25,200 nt of DNA from assembly GCA_964387775.1 (NCBI GenBank), contig CAYLZO010000046.1, positions 1 through 25,200 on the forward strand. Direction: 5' to 3'. The notes below the pieces were generated by a model. The model worked only from the letters and a program-made list of their open reading frames with translations, was not told where the DNA came from and searched no databases. A program made the translations under genes and the position numbers. This document shows positions 7,062 to 15,125 of the stretch, in pieces; positions within the stretch are counted from its first letter, which is position 1, and every line of letters starts with the position of its first letter. This DNA is from CAYLZO01 sp964387775 (GTDB lineage Bacteria; Chloroflexota; Anaerolineae; JAAYZQ01).

Positions 7062-8495
7062 TCAGTTCCAACGGGCCGTATCGGCGACGACGCGCCCCTG
7101 TGCCAGGCGCACCACCCGCCGCGCGTAGGTCTGCACCACGTCGGCGTCGTGGGTAATCAGCACCACCGTCGTCCCTTGCCGGTTCAGCCCGTCTACGAAG
7201 GCCATCAGGCGGCTCAGGTGGCCCCAGTCCTGCCCCAGGGCCGGCTCGTCGAGGATGAGCACCTCCGGCGTCAGGGCCAACACCGAGGCCAGGGCCAGCC
7301 GTTGCTGTTCGCCGGCACTGAGGGCTACCACGCGGCAGCTCCGCTTGTGCTCCAGGCCGGTGACGCTCAACGCTCGCCTGACGTTGTCTCGCACCGGCAG
7401 CCGATAGTTCTCTAGGCCAAAGGCGATCTCTTCGTTCACCGTGTCGCAGAACAGTTGCTCCAGCGGGTTTTGCAGCAGCAACCCCACCTCGCGCCCGGCC
7501 AGCAGCCGTCTCTTGCCTGAACGCACCCAGACCGCACCTTGCTGCGGGCGCAGCAGGCCCAGGATCAGCCGGGCCAGGGTGCTCTTGCCGGCCCCGTTGT
7601 CGCCCGTCAGGGCCACGAATTCACCCTGGCCGATGGTCAGCGACACGTCCTCCAGCACCGGCTCGCGGCGGCGGTAGCCAAAGCGCACCCCTTTCAGGCG
7701 GATGGACGGCGCGGCGTGTCGCCGCTCGGCAGCCGGCGGCGCATGTGACCGGGGAGGCGGGCCGGGCAGGCGCACACCCAGCTCGCGGAGGTACGCTTGC
7801 TCGGCAAACACGGTTTCCGGCTGCCCGTCGCGCACGATGCGCCCCCGGTCCATGATCAGCACCCGGTCGGCCAGGGGCAGGATGGCCCCCGTCTTGTGCT
7901 CGATGACCAGCACCGCCAGCCCGGTTTCGCGGTGCAGGCGGCGCAGGCTGTCCAGCACCAGGGCCGCCCCGGCGGCGTCCAGGTTGGCCAGCGGCTCGTC
8001 CAACACCAGCACGGCGGGCCGCATAGCCAGCACCGAAGCGATGGCCACCCGCTGCTTTTCCCCGCCCGACAGTTCGCACACGGCCCGCTGCCGAAAGCCC
8101 TCGATGCCCACCGCCGCCAGCGCCCAGGCCACCCGTTCGGCTGTCTCCTCGCCGCTCAGCCCCAGATTGCGCGGTCCAAAGGCCACTTCATCCTCCACGG
8201 TGCGGTTAAAGAGCTGCGTCTCTGGGATCTGAAAGACCAGGCCCACCTGGGTGGCCAGCGCGGCCACCGGGTGGTGGCGCGTGTCCAGGCCGTGGACCCG
8301 CACCGCGCCGCGCAGCGCGCCGGGGATGACGTGGGGGATCAGGCCGTTGAGCAGCCGGGCCAGGGTGCTCTTGCCGCAGCCGCTGGGGCCGGTCAGCAGG
8401 ACGAACTCGCCGGGGGCGATGCGCAGATCCATCGCTCGCAGCGCCTCGTCCGGGGCGGCGGGGTAACGGAAGTGCACGTCTCGCAACTCGATCAT
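7062..8495 (-). CDS. ECF transporter energy-coupling ATPase, two fused ABC domains
   Basis: A 477-residue protein with two complete ABC ATPase domains in one chain. Domain 1 has Walker A GPSGCGKST (36-44), the ECF-type Q-loop FQIPETQLF, signature LSGGEKQR, Walker B VLVLDEP and H-loop VIEHK. Domain 2 (from about residue 258) has Walker A GDNGAGKST, QNPLEQLF, signature LSAGEQQR, Walker B VLILDEP and ITHDAD. The two Q-loop motifs of the form Q-x-P-E-x-Q-L-F are characteristic of EcfA/CbiO proteins. All catalytic residues are present in both halves. The start is ATG 8495, whose ATGA overlaps the stop of the poly-ferredoxin gene; an in-frame extension further upstream is antisense noise. It powers the S/T pair encoded just downstream. 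Confidence 0.92.
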   Translation of the reverse strand: MIELRDVHFRYPAAPDEALRAMDLRIAPGEFVLLTGPSGCGKSTLARLLNGLIPHVIPGALRGAVRVHGLDTRHHPVAALATQVGLVFQIPETQLFNRTVEDEVAFGPRNLGLSGEETAERVAWALAAVGIEGFRQRAVCELSGGEKQRVAIASVLAMRPAVLVLDEPLANLDAAGAALVLDSLRRLHRETGLAVLVIEHKTGAILPLADRVLIMDRGRIVRDGQPETVFAEQAYLRELGVRLPGPPPRSHAPPAAERRHAAPSIRLKGVRFGYRRREPVLEDVSLTIGQGEFVALTGDNGAGKSTLARLILGLLRPQQGAVWVRSGKRRLLAGREVGLLLQNPLEQLFCDTVNEEIAFGLENYRLPVRDNVRRALSVTGLEHKRSCRVVALSAGEQQRLALASVLALTPEVLILDEPALGQDWGHLSRLMAFVDGLNRQGTTVVLITHDADVVQTYARRVVRLAQGRVVADTARWN

Positions 8496-9700
8496 GGGTT
8501 TCTTTGGCGTGATTTCTGCCTGTGTTGGCAGACAAAACAGAGCGGTTCCCCATGCCCATGGGTACAGGGGACCCCACAACCTCGACAGGCTGCCAGGTGG
8601 CCAGCCTGCAAGACCTGGGGTGCATCCGCCACCAGACCTCTGACATCCACTTCTGGCCGAAAGGTCACAGCCTTGTTGGGGCAGATCAGGGTGCAAATGG
8701 TACACCCCAGGCAGTCAATCGGGCTGAAACGAAGGGCGAAATAGCGGTCGTCACGGTCAAAGGCCAGCGCTCCGCTGGGACAGAGGCGGGCGCAGAGGCC
8801 GCAGGCGGTGCAGTCCTCGTTGATGCGTACCGTCCCCAGCGACAGGCCGCTCGTTTCGATGCGCTCGACTGCCGGCTGGCCCAGGTGGTTCAGGACGTGG
8901 GCCAGAAAACGGCGGCTCGACGGCAGATGGTGCGGCAGTTTCTGTTCCACCTCTGTCGGTGCTTTTCCGGCCCTGCTCTCGACCACCAGGCCGGCCAAGG
9001 CACGCCCGGTTTGGCCGCGCAGCGAGCGGAAAAAAGCGCGCCGCGAGTAGTGAGGGGTATCCCCCTGCACCACCGGTCGTTTGCGTGGCTCTGGGGCCAA
9101 AAGCACCGGCGAGCCGTGATAGGTATAGATCTTGGTCCCCAGGCCAAGGGCGCTCAACAGCCGATTGGCTCCTGTTACTGTTCGATGCACCTCGCCCTGC
9201 ACAGCCCCGATGGGGCAGGTCTGGCAAGGTTCATCGTTCAGCCAGATTTTGGTCGCCCGCCCGGTGGGGCTGCTGGCTTTTTTGGGGAGCGCGGCTGCCA
9301 GGAGCGTGGACAACGAAAGACTGGCCAGACAGGCTTTTGTATTGACCACGTAGGCGACGCCGGCCCTGGACAAAGGCATATCGCTCTTCCGCTGGCAGGC
9401 CAGTTCGATGTCGCCCTCGTCGAGCGAGCCCAGAACCCGCAGCAGCTTGCCTGCGCGGTTGCCCGAGCCCCGGAAAGCTTCGGTCGGGCAAATGTGCAGG
9501 CACAGGCCGCAATCCAGGCAGCGCTCGGCATCGAGGGCAACAGGCTCTCCCGGCCTGATCGCGCCGGCCGGACAGGCATCCAGGCAACGCCGGCAGGGAG
9601 CATCCTTGTGACGCCGTTGCAGGCATCGCTCAGGGGCCAGGCTGATCGGAGCGGTTTCGATCTGTTCTGCCACTCGAATCAGACTATCCAAACTCACCAT
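8492..9700 (-). CDS. Poly-ferredoxin-type 4Fe-4S protein accompanying the molybdoenzyme
   Basis: A 402-residue cytoplasmic iron-sulfur protein with no signal peptide. Cysteine groups are C26/36/39/43 (C-x9-C-x2-C-x3-C) and C61/64/67/71 near the N-terminus. The middle has a CQTCP motif. Near the C-terminus come CTACGLCARLCP, CLGCTICTLICP and a zinc-ribbon-like CRGCG...CFVCQ tail. That suggests four [4Fe-4S] clusters and possibly a bound zinc. Similar NapF/HycB-like proteins accompany DMSO-reductase-family operons and are thought to help electron supply or cluster loading. The region between the clusters (about 85-240) is not recognised; it contains SRRAFFRSLRG, which looks like a Tat motif but is internal. 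It lies 21 bases after torD and overlaps the ATPase start. Confidence 0.8.
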   Translation of the reverse strand: MVSLDSLIRVAEQIETAPISLAPERCLQRRHKDAPCRRCLDACPAGAIRPGEPVALDAERCLDCGLCLHICPTEAFRGSGNRAGKLLRVLGSLDEGDIELACQRKSDMPLSRAGVAYVVNTKACLASLSLSTLLAAALPKKASSPTGRATKIWLNDEPCQTCPIGAVQGEVHRTVTGANRLLSALGLGTKIYTYHGSPVLLAPEPRKRPVVQGDTPHYSRRAFFRSLRGQTGRALAGLVVESRAGKAPTEVEQKLPHHLPSSRRFLAHVLNHLGQPAVERIETSGLSLGTVRINEDCTACGLCARLCPSGALAFDRDDRYFALRFSPIDCLGCTICTLICPNKAVTFRPEVDVRGLVADAPQVLQAGHLAACRGCGVPCTHGHGEPLCFVCQHRQKSRQRNP

Positions 9701-9721
9701 CGCTGACCTGCCCGGCTCTTT

Positions 9722-10381
9722 CTACACAGCCGCAGCCTGAGCAGACAGCTCGGCCATGGATAGGGTCGAGATGCTGTCAAGGTCGTGATGGGCAAAGGTC
9801 CTGGTAGCCCCGGCAATGTCTCTGTAAAAGGCTGTGGCCGCGTTTTTTTCGACCTCGTCGGCAAACTCGGCCACCCAGACGCCCAAATGGTCTCGCAGAA
9901 ACGACTGCTGCATTTTTATAAAGTCCAGAGCGCCTGCAAAGTCGGCATTCGATACGGCTTCGAGTTCCTTGAAAACAAGGTAGTACAGAAACTCTAATTC
10001 TATGGCGATGTGGTCGGGCGCCTCTTTGAAGGTCTCTGCCTGACCCAGCCCGGCCTGGCTATACCTTTGCTCAACGTCGGTGGTCGAATCGCCCATGAGC
10101 CGCCGGCCCTTGCCGTCCAGGTAGACCGAGCCGTAGGGCGGAGCCAGCAGCTCGAACGGCCCCACAAAGAGGCGGGCGTGATCGACCTGCAACTGCTCGA
10201 GGTGGATCTCGTCGGCCGCCAGGCTCGCGATCTGGTCGGCGGCCTGCGGGCAGGCCACAGATAGCGCATCTCGCAGCACGGGCAAGTTTTTCAGAGTTTC
10301 GGGCTCGGGCAGGTGATAGCAGGCCGAGAGCAGCCTGTACGCATCTCTTCTGTTTTCTTCATGCTGTAGCCAGGTAGTCAT
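9722..10381 (-). CDS. TorD/DmsD-family molybdoenzyme maturation chaperone
   Basis: A 219-residue all-helical cytoplasmic chaperone. The family binds the Tat signal of a specific molybdoenzyme and holds it until the cofactor is inserted. Landmarks are the N-terminal RRDAYRLLSACYHLPE, LQVDHARLFVGPFELLAPPY (about residues 64-83), which matches the family Y/H-x-R-L-F-x-G...PPYES-type core, and APDHIAIELEFLYYL, which matches the conserved E-x-D-H-x-x-x-E-L-x-F-M segment. The length is normal. It follows the membrane-anchor gene by 47 bases with a GGGGGAA ribosome-binding site. It plays the part that ArrD plays in arsenate-reductase operons, serving the Tat enzyme at 12287-14851. Confidence 0.9.
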   Translation of the reverse strand: MTTWLQHEENRRDAYRLLSACYHLPEPETLKNLPVLRDALSVACPQAADQIASLAADEIHLEQLQVDHARLFVGPFELLAPPYGSVYLDGKGRRLMGDSTTDVEQRYSQAGLGQAETFKEAPDHIAIELEFLYYLVFKELEAVSNADFAGALDFIKMQQSFLRDHLGVWVAEFADEVEKNAATAFYRDIAGATRTFAHHDLDSISTLSMAELSAQAAAV

Positions 10382-10428
10382 ATTTCCCCCTGGTGTTGAT
10401 TGGACACGATGAGGGGCAACCGCTGACG

Positions 10429-10929
10429 CTAGTGAGCCGCCGTTTCGGGCGCGGCGTCGAGTTTGAGATAGCGTTCGCCCAGGGCATAGATCAGCAGGGC
10501 GACCGCCAGGGAAAAGACAACCACGAGCCAGGCCCAGATGGTGCTGTGTGGTTCTACAAAAGGCGGATACTCGACGGCCCGGGGACCGACCGGCACCATC
10601 AACCCAACTGTGACCAGCTCAAAGCGGCCGATGAACATGCCCAGTATGACCAGCACCGCGGCCACGATCTTGCCGGCACTGGTCTTGCGCACGGCCGGGA
10701 TGGCCATCATCAGAAAGGGCACCACCTGCCCCAGCCACAGTTGAGCCTGGAAGGCAAGGCTGCCAAAGATGTGCCCAAAGACCTCCGATCCGGCGCCGCC
10801 GTTGTACAGTCCGTTCACGGTCTTCCAAAAGGTAAAAAGCAGCAAGACCGCCAGCAGGCCGGCAAAGAGGGAGGCGATCCAGTTGTACATTTTCGTCTGC
10901 TCTCCGCTCAGCCCTCCATTGGCCAGCAT
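10429..10929 (-). CDS. NrfD/PsrC-like membrane anchor, 5'-truncated or frameshifted
   Basis: From ATG 10929 the product is 166 residues with four hydrophobic helices. It matches the second half of NrfD proteins, including GRFELVTVGLMVPVG and the terminal YALGERYLKL. The same frame carries clear membrane sequence upstream (YSGAVNSLYFPVAALATGLA, then AAILFNLLWH) back to about 11025 but contains no ATG, GTG or TTG there. An ATG at 11044 with AAGGGGAG before it opens a different frame (MSKKPSPR...) and would need a one-base skip near 11020 to join. Full NrfD proteins have eight or more helices and 300-400 residues, so the N-terminal half is absent. It would pass quinol electrons to the ferredoxin subunit, if functional. 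Its place in the operon corresponds to ArrC. Confidence 0.7.
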   Translation of the reverse strand: MLANGGLSGEQTKMYNWIASLFAGLLAVLLLFTFWKTVNGLYNGGAGSEVFGHIFGSLAFQAQLWLGQVVPFLMMAIPAVRKTSAGKIVAAVLVILGMFIGRFELVTVGLMVPVGPRAVEYPPFVEPHSTIWAWLVVVFSLAVALLIYALGERYLKLDAAPETAAH

Positions 10930-11083
10930 GTGCCAGAGCAGATTGAACAGAATGGCCGCGGCCAGGCCCGTCGCCAGGGCCGCGACGGGAAAGTAGAGCG
11001 AATTGACGGCGCCGCTGTAAGCGGGGCGATGGTTTCTTTGACATAGTGTGCGTATACTCCCCTTGATTTTTCTGGATGGAGGT

Positions 11084-11551
11084 TTACTCCCCGGCCCCGT
11101 GCAACTTGGAGGCCGGTCCGTTCAAATGACATCCCAGGCAAACTCTTCGATCCACCGGTCCTGGTGCATCACTGGACGGCTGTGCAACCTCGTACGGAGC
11201 CTCCTGCACATGACATTGAGTACACTCCATCTCGATAGCCTGAGCATGGATTCGATGGAACCGCTGGTCGAGAGCCATCCCTTGCTCGTCACCGACATCG
11301 ATCTCCCCTGCCCTGATTTTCTCAGCGAGGGTGGATAAGGATAGCATCGTTGGGGCCTCTTCCTCCACGACCCGGGTGACTTCGATCTCTTTGACCACCT
11401 CTTCCTCCACGACCCGGGTGACTTCGATCTCTTTGACCACCTCTTTTTCAACGATGCGGGTGACTTCAACCTCTTCGACTGGCCCACAGGCGATTAGCAA
11501 AGAGGCCAATACGAGCCAGCCCACGAGCCCTGTAAATAGTCTGCGGTTCAC
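11084..11551 (-). CDS. Dihaem c-type cytochrome lipoprotein with repeat linker
   Basis: A 155-residue lipoprotein with lipobox LLIAC (C22) after a single hydrophobic helix. Residues about 25-65 are a repetitive acidic/basic linker (units like EVVKEIEVTRVVEE), encoded by a 42-bp tandem repeat. Two haem-attachment motifs follow, CTQCH (110-114) and CLGCH (138-142), with H99, H102 and H151 as possible distal ligands. It should be a small exported electron carrier tethered to the membrane. ATG 11551 overlaps the ferredoxin-subunit stop by four bases. A c-type cytochrome between the ferredoxin and anchor genes is unusual for this oxidoreductase family and may supply or take electrons where the anchor is reduced. 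Confidence 0.85.
   Translation of the reverse strand: MNRRLFTGLVGWLVLASLLIACGPVEEVEVTRIVEKEVVKEIEVTRVVEEEVVKEIEVTRVVEEEAPTMLSLSTLAEKIRAGEIDVGDEQGMALDQRFHRIHAQAIEMECTQCHVQEAPYEVAQPSSDAPGPVDRRVCLGCHLNGPASKLHGAGE
11359..11442. repeat. 42-bp tandem repeat inside the cytochrome gene
   Basis: Two exact 42-base copies (11359-11400 and 11401-11442) are followed by a degenerate third. The unit is a multiple of three, so copy number can change the length of the EVTRVVE linker without breaking the frame. Confidence 0.9.
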
Positions 11552-12276
11552 CCCAGACCTCCTTTCGTTTTCTCATAACCGCCCGGACGGAAACTTCGGA
11601 TATAGTAGACCTTGGGTTCAGTCCCCATTTCTTCTCTAAGGCGGAAGGACCGGTACTTGCCCAGAATCATGTTGACCTCGCTGTTGGGGTCGTCCAGGTC
11701 GCCAAAGATGCGGGCGTTGGTGGGGCAGGCTTCCACGCAGTAGGGCAGCTCGCCCTTGCGGACTCGGTGGTCGCACATGGTGCATTTTTCCACGACGCCC
11801 TTGGGCCGGATGCCGGGATAGGTCTCTGCCCGCGCCGGGTTGTAGTAAGGAATGACGTTTCCCCCCACTTTTTCTGTCATCTCGTTTGGAGATGCTGTGA
11901 CTCCTTCGATCAGCGCTTCGTCAGAACGCCAGGCCTTGTGTGGGGTTTCCCAGTTGAAAAAGATGACGCCGTAGGGGCATTGGGCCATGCAATAGCGGCA
12001 GCCGATGCACTTGTCGGTGTCGTGCAGGGTAAGCCCGCCCTCCCCCTTGTGCATGGCCCGAGTCGGACAGCCCTTGACACAGGGCGCGTGCTCGCAGTGA
12101 TTGCAAAGCGTGGGGATGTAGGTGTAACGCACGTTGGGAAACGTGCCCGCCGTCTCGTTGATTCGATTGGACCAGGCCACCCCATCCTGCAGGTTGTTCT
12201 CGTTCTTGCAGGTGATGATGCAGGAACCGCACCCGGTGCAGCGGTGAAGGTCGATTACCATCGCATACTTGGTCAT
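11548..12276 (-). CDS. Four-cluster ferredoxin subunit of molybdoenzyme, ArrB/PhsB-like
   Basis: A 242-residue electron-transfer subunit. Four cysteine groups are visible: CTGCGSCIITC near the start, CNHCEHAPCVKGC, CIGCRYCMAQC, and CTMCDHRVRKGELPYCVEAC, giving four [4Fe-4S] clusters in the usual DmsB/PhsB arrangement. There is no signal peptide, as expected if it is exported with its Tat partner. Segments such as YTYIPTLCNHCEHAPCVKGC, FNWETPHKAW and the C-terminal VYYIRSF resemble ArrB of respiratory arsenate reductase as I remember it; this is recollection, not a search. It follows the catalytic gene by ten bases and overlaps the cytochrome gene by four. Confidence 0.9.
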   Translation of the reverse strand: MTKYAMVIDLHRCTGCGSCIITCKNENNLQDGVAWSNRINETAGTFPNVRYTYIPTLCNHCEHAPCVKGCPTRAMHKGEGGLTLHDTDKCIGCRYCMAQCPYGVIFFNWETPHKAWRSDEALIEGVTASPNEMTEKVGGNVIPYYNPARAETYPGIRPKGVVEKCTMCDHRVRKGELPYCVEACPTNARIFGDLDDPNSEVNMILGKYRSFRLREEMGTEPKVYYIRSFRPGGYEKTKGGLG

Positions 12277-12286
12277 GATTTACCCC

Positions 12287-14851
12287 CTAGACTTTTACGA
12301 CCTTGACCCGGGCCGTGCCATAGTAGGCCGAGCTGCCGCTCAACCGGTCATAGTCCGCCGGGATGATGTCGTTGTTGTTTCCGCCCCTCGGAACCTGGCC
12401 AAACTCCTGGGCGGCAATCCGGCCGTAGGCCCAGTGGCCCTGGCCATAGGCCTTGGCCACGGTTCCCGGCCGGACCCCCTCCCACAACTTGGCCGTGCAT
12501 TCGAGTTCCCCCGTCTTGGACACCAACTTGATTCTGTCGCCGTTCTCGATGCCCAGAGATCTGGCGTCTATGGGATTCAACTTGGCGACGTCGCTCCAGG
12601 CTTCGTCTCCTGGGTCCAGGTCCTTCAATTCCTGGTACCAGGAGCAGTTGGCCGAGCGGCCTTCTCGATTGAAGCGCGATTTGTAGTCCACGAACACAAA
12701 GGGATACTCGGCCTCGTCGCCCCACATGTAGGGCTCTTCGTAGTGGGGCACAAAGGCCACTTTACCCCGGGCCTGATAGTTGCAGGTTTCCAGAATGTCG
12801 TCCACGCTCGTTTCGTGTTTTTCGGCGTGCCCCTCGAGAGCTGCTTTGAGCGTCTCGCTATAGAACTCGAACTTTTCGGTGGCGGTTTTCATGGCCCCCC
12901 ACCTCTTGCGATAGGGGTAGGGGTCCGAGTTCCAGACGCCGACGGCCCTGAACTCTTCCCAGCCGTTGAATTTGTCTCCGCCTTCATATACAGCCGGGTC
13001 CCAGAGCTTGTGCGTGGCATGTTTGAGGGCGAACAGGGCAAACTCCTGGGCATTGGTTGGAGCCTGGCCGGTTTCGGGATCTAGATATGCCTGGTAATGT
13101 CGTAGCAGATTGTCGAACTCCCGCTCGGCCAGCTTTTCGGCCAGCAGCCAGGGGATTTCGGTCTCGTCGGTCCAGACGTCCCACACCGGCTCGATGACCG
13201 GCTGGTTCAGCGTGACGTGGCGGTAGCCGTTGCCGTGGACCTTGACGTAGCCCCACTTTTCGAACATGTGGTGCGTGGAGGGCAGGACGATGTCGGCGAA
13301 CCAGGTGAACTCGGAGGCGTGGGTGGTGATGTGGACGAGGAAGGGAATCTTGGACAGGGCGCGGTACCATCGCTCGGTCTGGGGTGCAGAGAAGGCAAAG
13401 TTGTTCATGTAGGCGATGGCGACCTTGATCTCGTTGGGGTCCTCGTTGATGATGCCGTCGGCGGCATTGTTGGTGACCACACCCCCACCCGATTCTCCGG
13501 CGTTGAGGGCCGGAAACTCTTTGCGGCCTCGATGGTCGATCTTTTTGTGTCCCTTGCCCTCGGTGGCGATCTCGTCCATGTAATCTTCATAGCCGGGGAA
13601 GGATTGGGTATATTCCTTGTTGGCCTTGAGGGTCCCGCCGACGTTATCCACGGCGCCCACGAGCCCATTGAGGGCGTGAGCGGCCATGCTGGCGTAGGCA
13701 CCCCGGACCTGCATCACGGGGCCGCCACCAACCCAGGAGATGGCGTGGGGCGCAGCCTTGCCATAGGCGATGCCCACCTTTCTGATCTGTTCCGCCGGCA
13801 GGCCGGTCCTCTCGGCTGCCCACTCGGGCGTCTTGTCCTTCAACTCCAGGTTCCACCACTTGACCAAGCCGTGGGTATGGATCTCTTCAAAGCTGTCTTC
13901 GTCCACTTTTTGCCCGGCTACAAACAGGTTGGCGCCGTCCTTGAAATCGCCCACAAACGGCTTGTACCACAAGCCCTCGGTGAGGATCACGTGGGCCAGG
14001 GCCACGGCCAGGGCGCCATCCTGTCCGGGCTTGATGGGTAACCACTCGTCCGCCTTGGCCGCCGTGGCCGACAGCCGGGGATCGACGACCACGGCCTGCG
14101 CCCTGTCCAGGGCGTCGCCCCAGGCGCTCAAATAGTAAGAGACCTGGCGATTGGCCGAGAGAGGATCGGCGCCCCAGAGGAGGATACAGTTTGTATTCAG
14201 GATGTCGTACTGCCGGTAGGTCCACTCCCCCTCGGTATAGTAGGGGCCAAACTTTTCCGCCTCGGCGCAGATGGCGCTGTGGGAGATGTTGTTGGGCGAG
14301 CCAATGATCTTGGTCATGCGGTCGTAGATAATATCGCGCATGTACGAATACCGGCCGCGCATCAGCATGTACTTGTACGTCTCGTTGTTTGCCCGGAGCT
14401 CCATGATCTTGTCGGCGATGGTGTTGAGGGCCTCGTCCCAGGAAATGGGCACAAACCTCGGGTCCTCGTCCTTGCCCTTGTTGGGGTTGATCCGTTTCAT
14501 GGGCGTTTTGACCCGGTCGGGGTCATAGACCTGTTGCAACGCCAGGTGGGCGCGAGGGCAACTGGCTTCGCCGTTCACCCTAGAGTGAGGGTTGCCCCGG
14601 ACCTTGATGGCCCGGCCCTCAACCACGTATACCTGTTTGGCGCACCAGGAGGTACAGCCCTGGCAGGTGGTGGGGTGCCACTCGCCACCCGCCGAGATCG
14701 AGGGTGCGGCTTTCTCGGTGAGCGCGCGCAATTCGGGGCCTGCTGCCACGCCCAACACGGTCGCCGTCCCGGCCACGGCCCCCGTCATCTTGAGGAAGGT
14801 CCGTCTCGGCATGGATGTCGCCGAGACGCCTCCATTTCTTTGATCTTTCAT
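12287..14851 (-). CDS. Tat-exported molybdopterin oxidoreductase catalytic subunit, ArrA-like
   Basis: An 854-residue DMSO-reductase-family enzyme. The Tat motif PRRTFLKMTG (R16, R17) directs export of the folded protein. The [4Fe-4S] site is C63-x2-C66-x3-C70-x27-C98. SHSAICAEAEKFG contains C195, the probable molybdenum ligand. RGRY at 165-168 matches the motif reported for arsenate reductase ArrA, whereas arsenite oxidase ArxA has GRGWG there. The MGD-binding C-terminal domain is present (NREGRSANCSWYQELKDLDP to RLSGSSAYYGTARVKV). The length equals that of well-studied ArrA proteins. Polysulfide, thiosulfate, tetrathionate and selenate reductases are relatives and remain possible. The start has AAAGGAG 11 bases upstream. 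A PhnD-like sensor, kinase and regulator lie immediately upstream on the same strand. The family is secure; the arsenate substrate is inference. Confidence 0.9.
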   Translation of the reverse strand: MKDQRNGGVSATSMPRRTFLKMTGAVAGTATVLGVAAGPELRALTEKAAPSISAGGEWHPTTCQGCTSWCAKQVYVVEGRAIKVRGNPHSRVNGEASCPRAHLALQQVYDPDRVKTPMKRINPNKGKDEDPRFVPISWDEALNTIADKIMELRANNETYKYMLMRGRYSYMRDIIYDRMTKIIGSPNNISHSAICAEAEKFGPYYTEGEWTYRQYDILNTNCILLWGADPLSANRQVSYYLSAWGDALDRAQAVVVDPRLSATAAKADEWLPIKPGQDGALAVALAHVILTEGLWYKPFVGDFKDGANLFVAGQKVDEDSFEEIHTHGLVKWWNLELKDKTPEWAAERTGLPAEQIRKVGIAYGKAAPHAISWVGGGPVMQVRGAYASMAAHALNGLVGAVDNVGGTLKANKEYTQSFPGYEDYMDEIATEGKGHKKIDHRGRKEFPALNAGESGGGVVTNNAADGIINEDPNEIKVAIAYMNNFAFSAPQTERWYRALSKIPFLVHITTHASEFTWFADIVLPSTHHMFEKWGYVKVHGNGYRHVTLNQPVIEPVWDVWTDETEIPWLLAEKLAEREFDNLLRHYQAYLDPETGQAPTNAQEFALFALKHATHKLWDPAVYEGGDKFNGWEEFRAVGVWNSDPYPYRKRWGAMKTATEKFEFYSETLKAALEGHAEKHETSVDDILETCNYQARGKVAFVPHYEEPYMWGDEAEYPFVFVDYKSRFNREGRSANCSWYQELKDLDPGDEAWSDVAKLNPIDARSLGIENGDRIKLVSKTGELECTAKLWEGVRPGTVAKAYGQGHWAYGRIAAQEFGQVPRGGNNNDIIPADYDRLSGSSAYYGTARVKVVKV

Positions 14852-14972
14852 GTCTTGTCTCGCTCCTTTCGCCGTTGAATGTGCTGCTCAAAAGCGTCAC
14901 AAACAGAGGGTGCCCGCCGCCAGCACTCTTCTCACCTGCCCGACCCGCAACTGGGGCAGACCTATTTCTTCC

Positions 14973-14978
14973 ATTATA
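14973..14978 (-). promoter_or_regulatory. Candidate -10 box of the molybdoenzyme operon
   Basis: TATAAT on the minus strand lies about 122 bases before the ATG at 14851. The matching -35 position (14996-15001) reads TACCAC, which is poor. A perfect -10 with a poor -35 is typical of an activator-dependent promoter, and two inverted repeats lie just upstream. Confidence 0.5.
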
Positions 14979-15015
14979 TCAGTTTGAGCAGGGGGGTGGT
15001 AGCAGGAACTCCCTG

Positions 15016-15039
15016 ATCTTGAGTCGGGGAAATCAAGAT
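15016..15039. promoter_or_regulatory. Inverted repeat upstream of the molybdoenzyme operon
   Basis: ATCTTGA (15016-15022), ten bases, then TCAAGAT (15033-15039) form a perfect 7-base inverted repeat. Its centre is about 60 bases upstream of the predicted transcription start, a common activator position. The bound protein is unknown; the adjacent NarL-type regulator is the obvious candidate. Confidence 0.45.
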
Positions 15040-15055
15040 AGTTTCGTAGTGTGGC

Positions 15056-15074
15056 CGTCGGGGATTCCCTGACA
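15056..15074. promoter_or_regulatory. Candidate operator shared with the sensor operon (copy A)
   Basis: CGTCGGG-GATTC-CCTGACA followed by AAG. The same 7-5-7 layout with the same right arm and flank occurs at 18859-18877 upstream of the sensor operon. The left arm here has two mismatches from perfect symmetry. Confidence 0.45.
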
Positions 15075-15082
15075 AAGAGAAA

Positions 15083-15094
15083 GGGGGCACCCCC
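15083..15094. terminator. Weak G/C hairpin after the response-regulator gene
   Basis: GGGGGCACCCCC lies about 32 bases past the regulator stop and is followed on the minus strand by TTTCTCTTT. The loop is very tight and the T run interrupted, so this is at best a weak terminator of the sensor operon. Confidence 0.35.
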
Positions 15095-15125
15095 GATCAG
15101 GAGTTTTGCAAATCACGTGGGCCGA

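Noticed and set aside
12269..13084. Plus-strand ORF of 271 codons opposite the molybdoenzyme gene
   Set aside because: Antisense shadow of a high-GC gene; the sequence mirrors the codon pattern of the minus-strand frame and has no motif.
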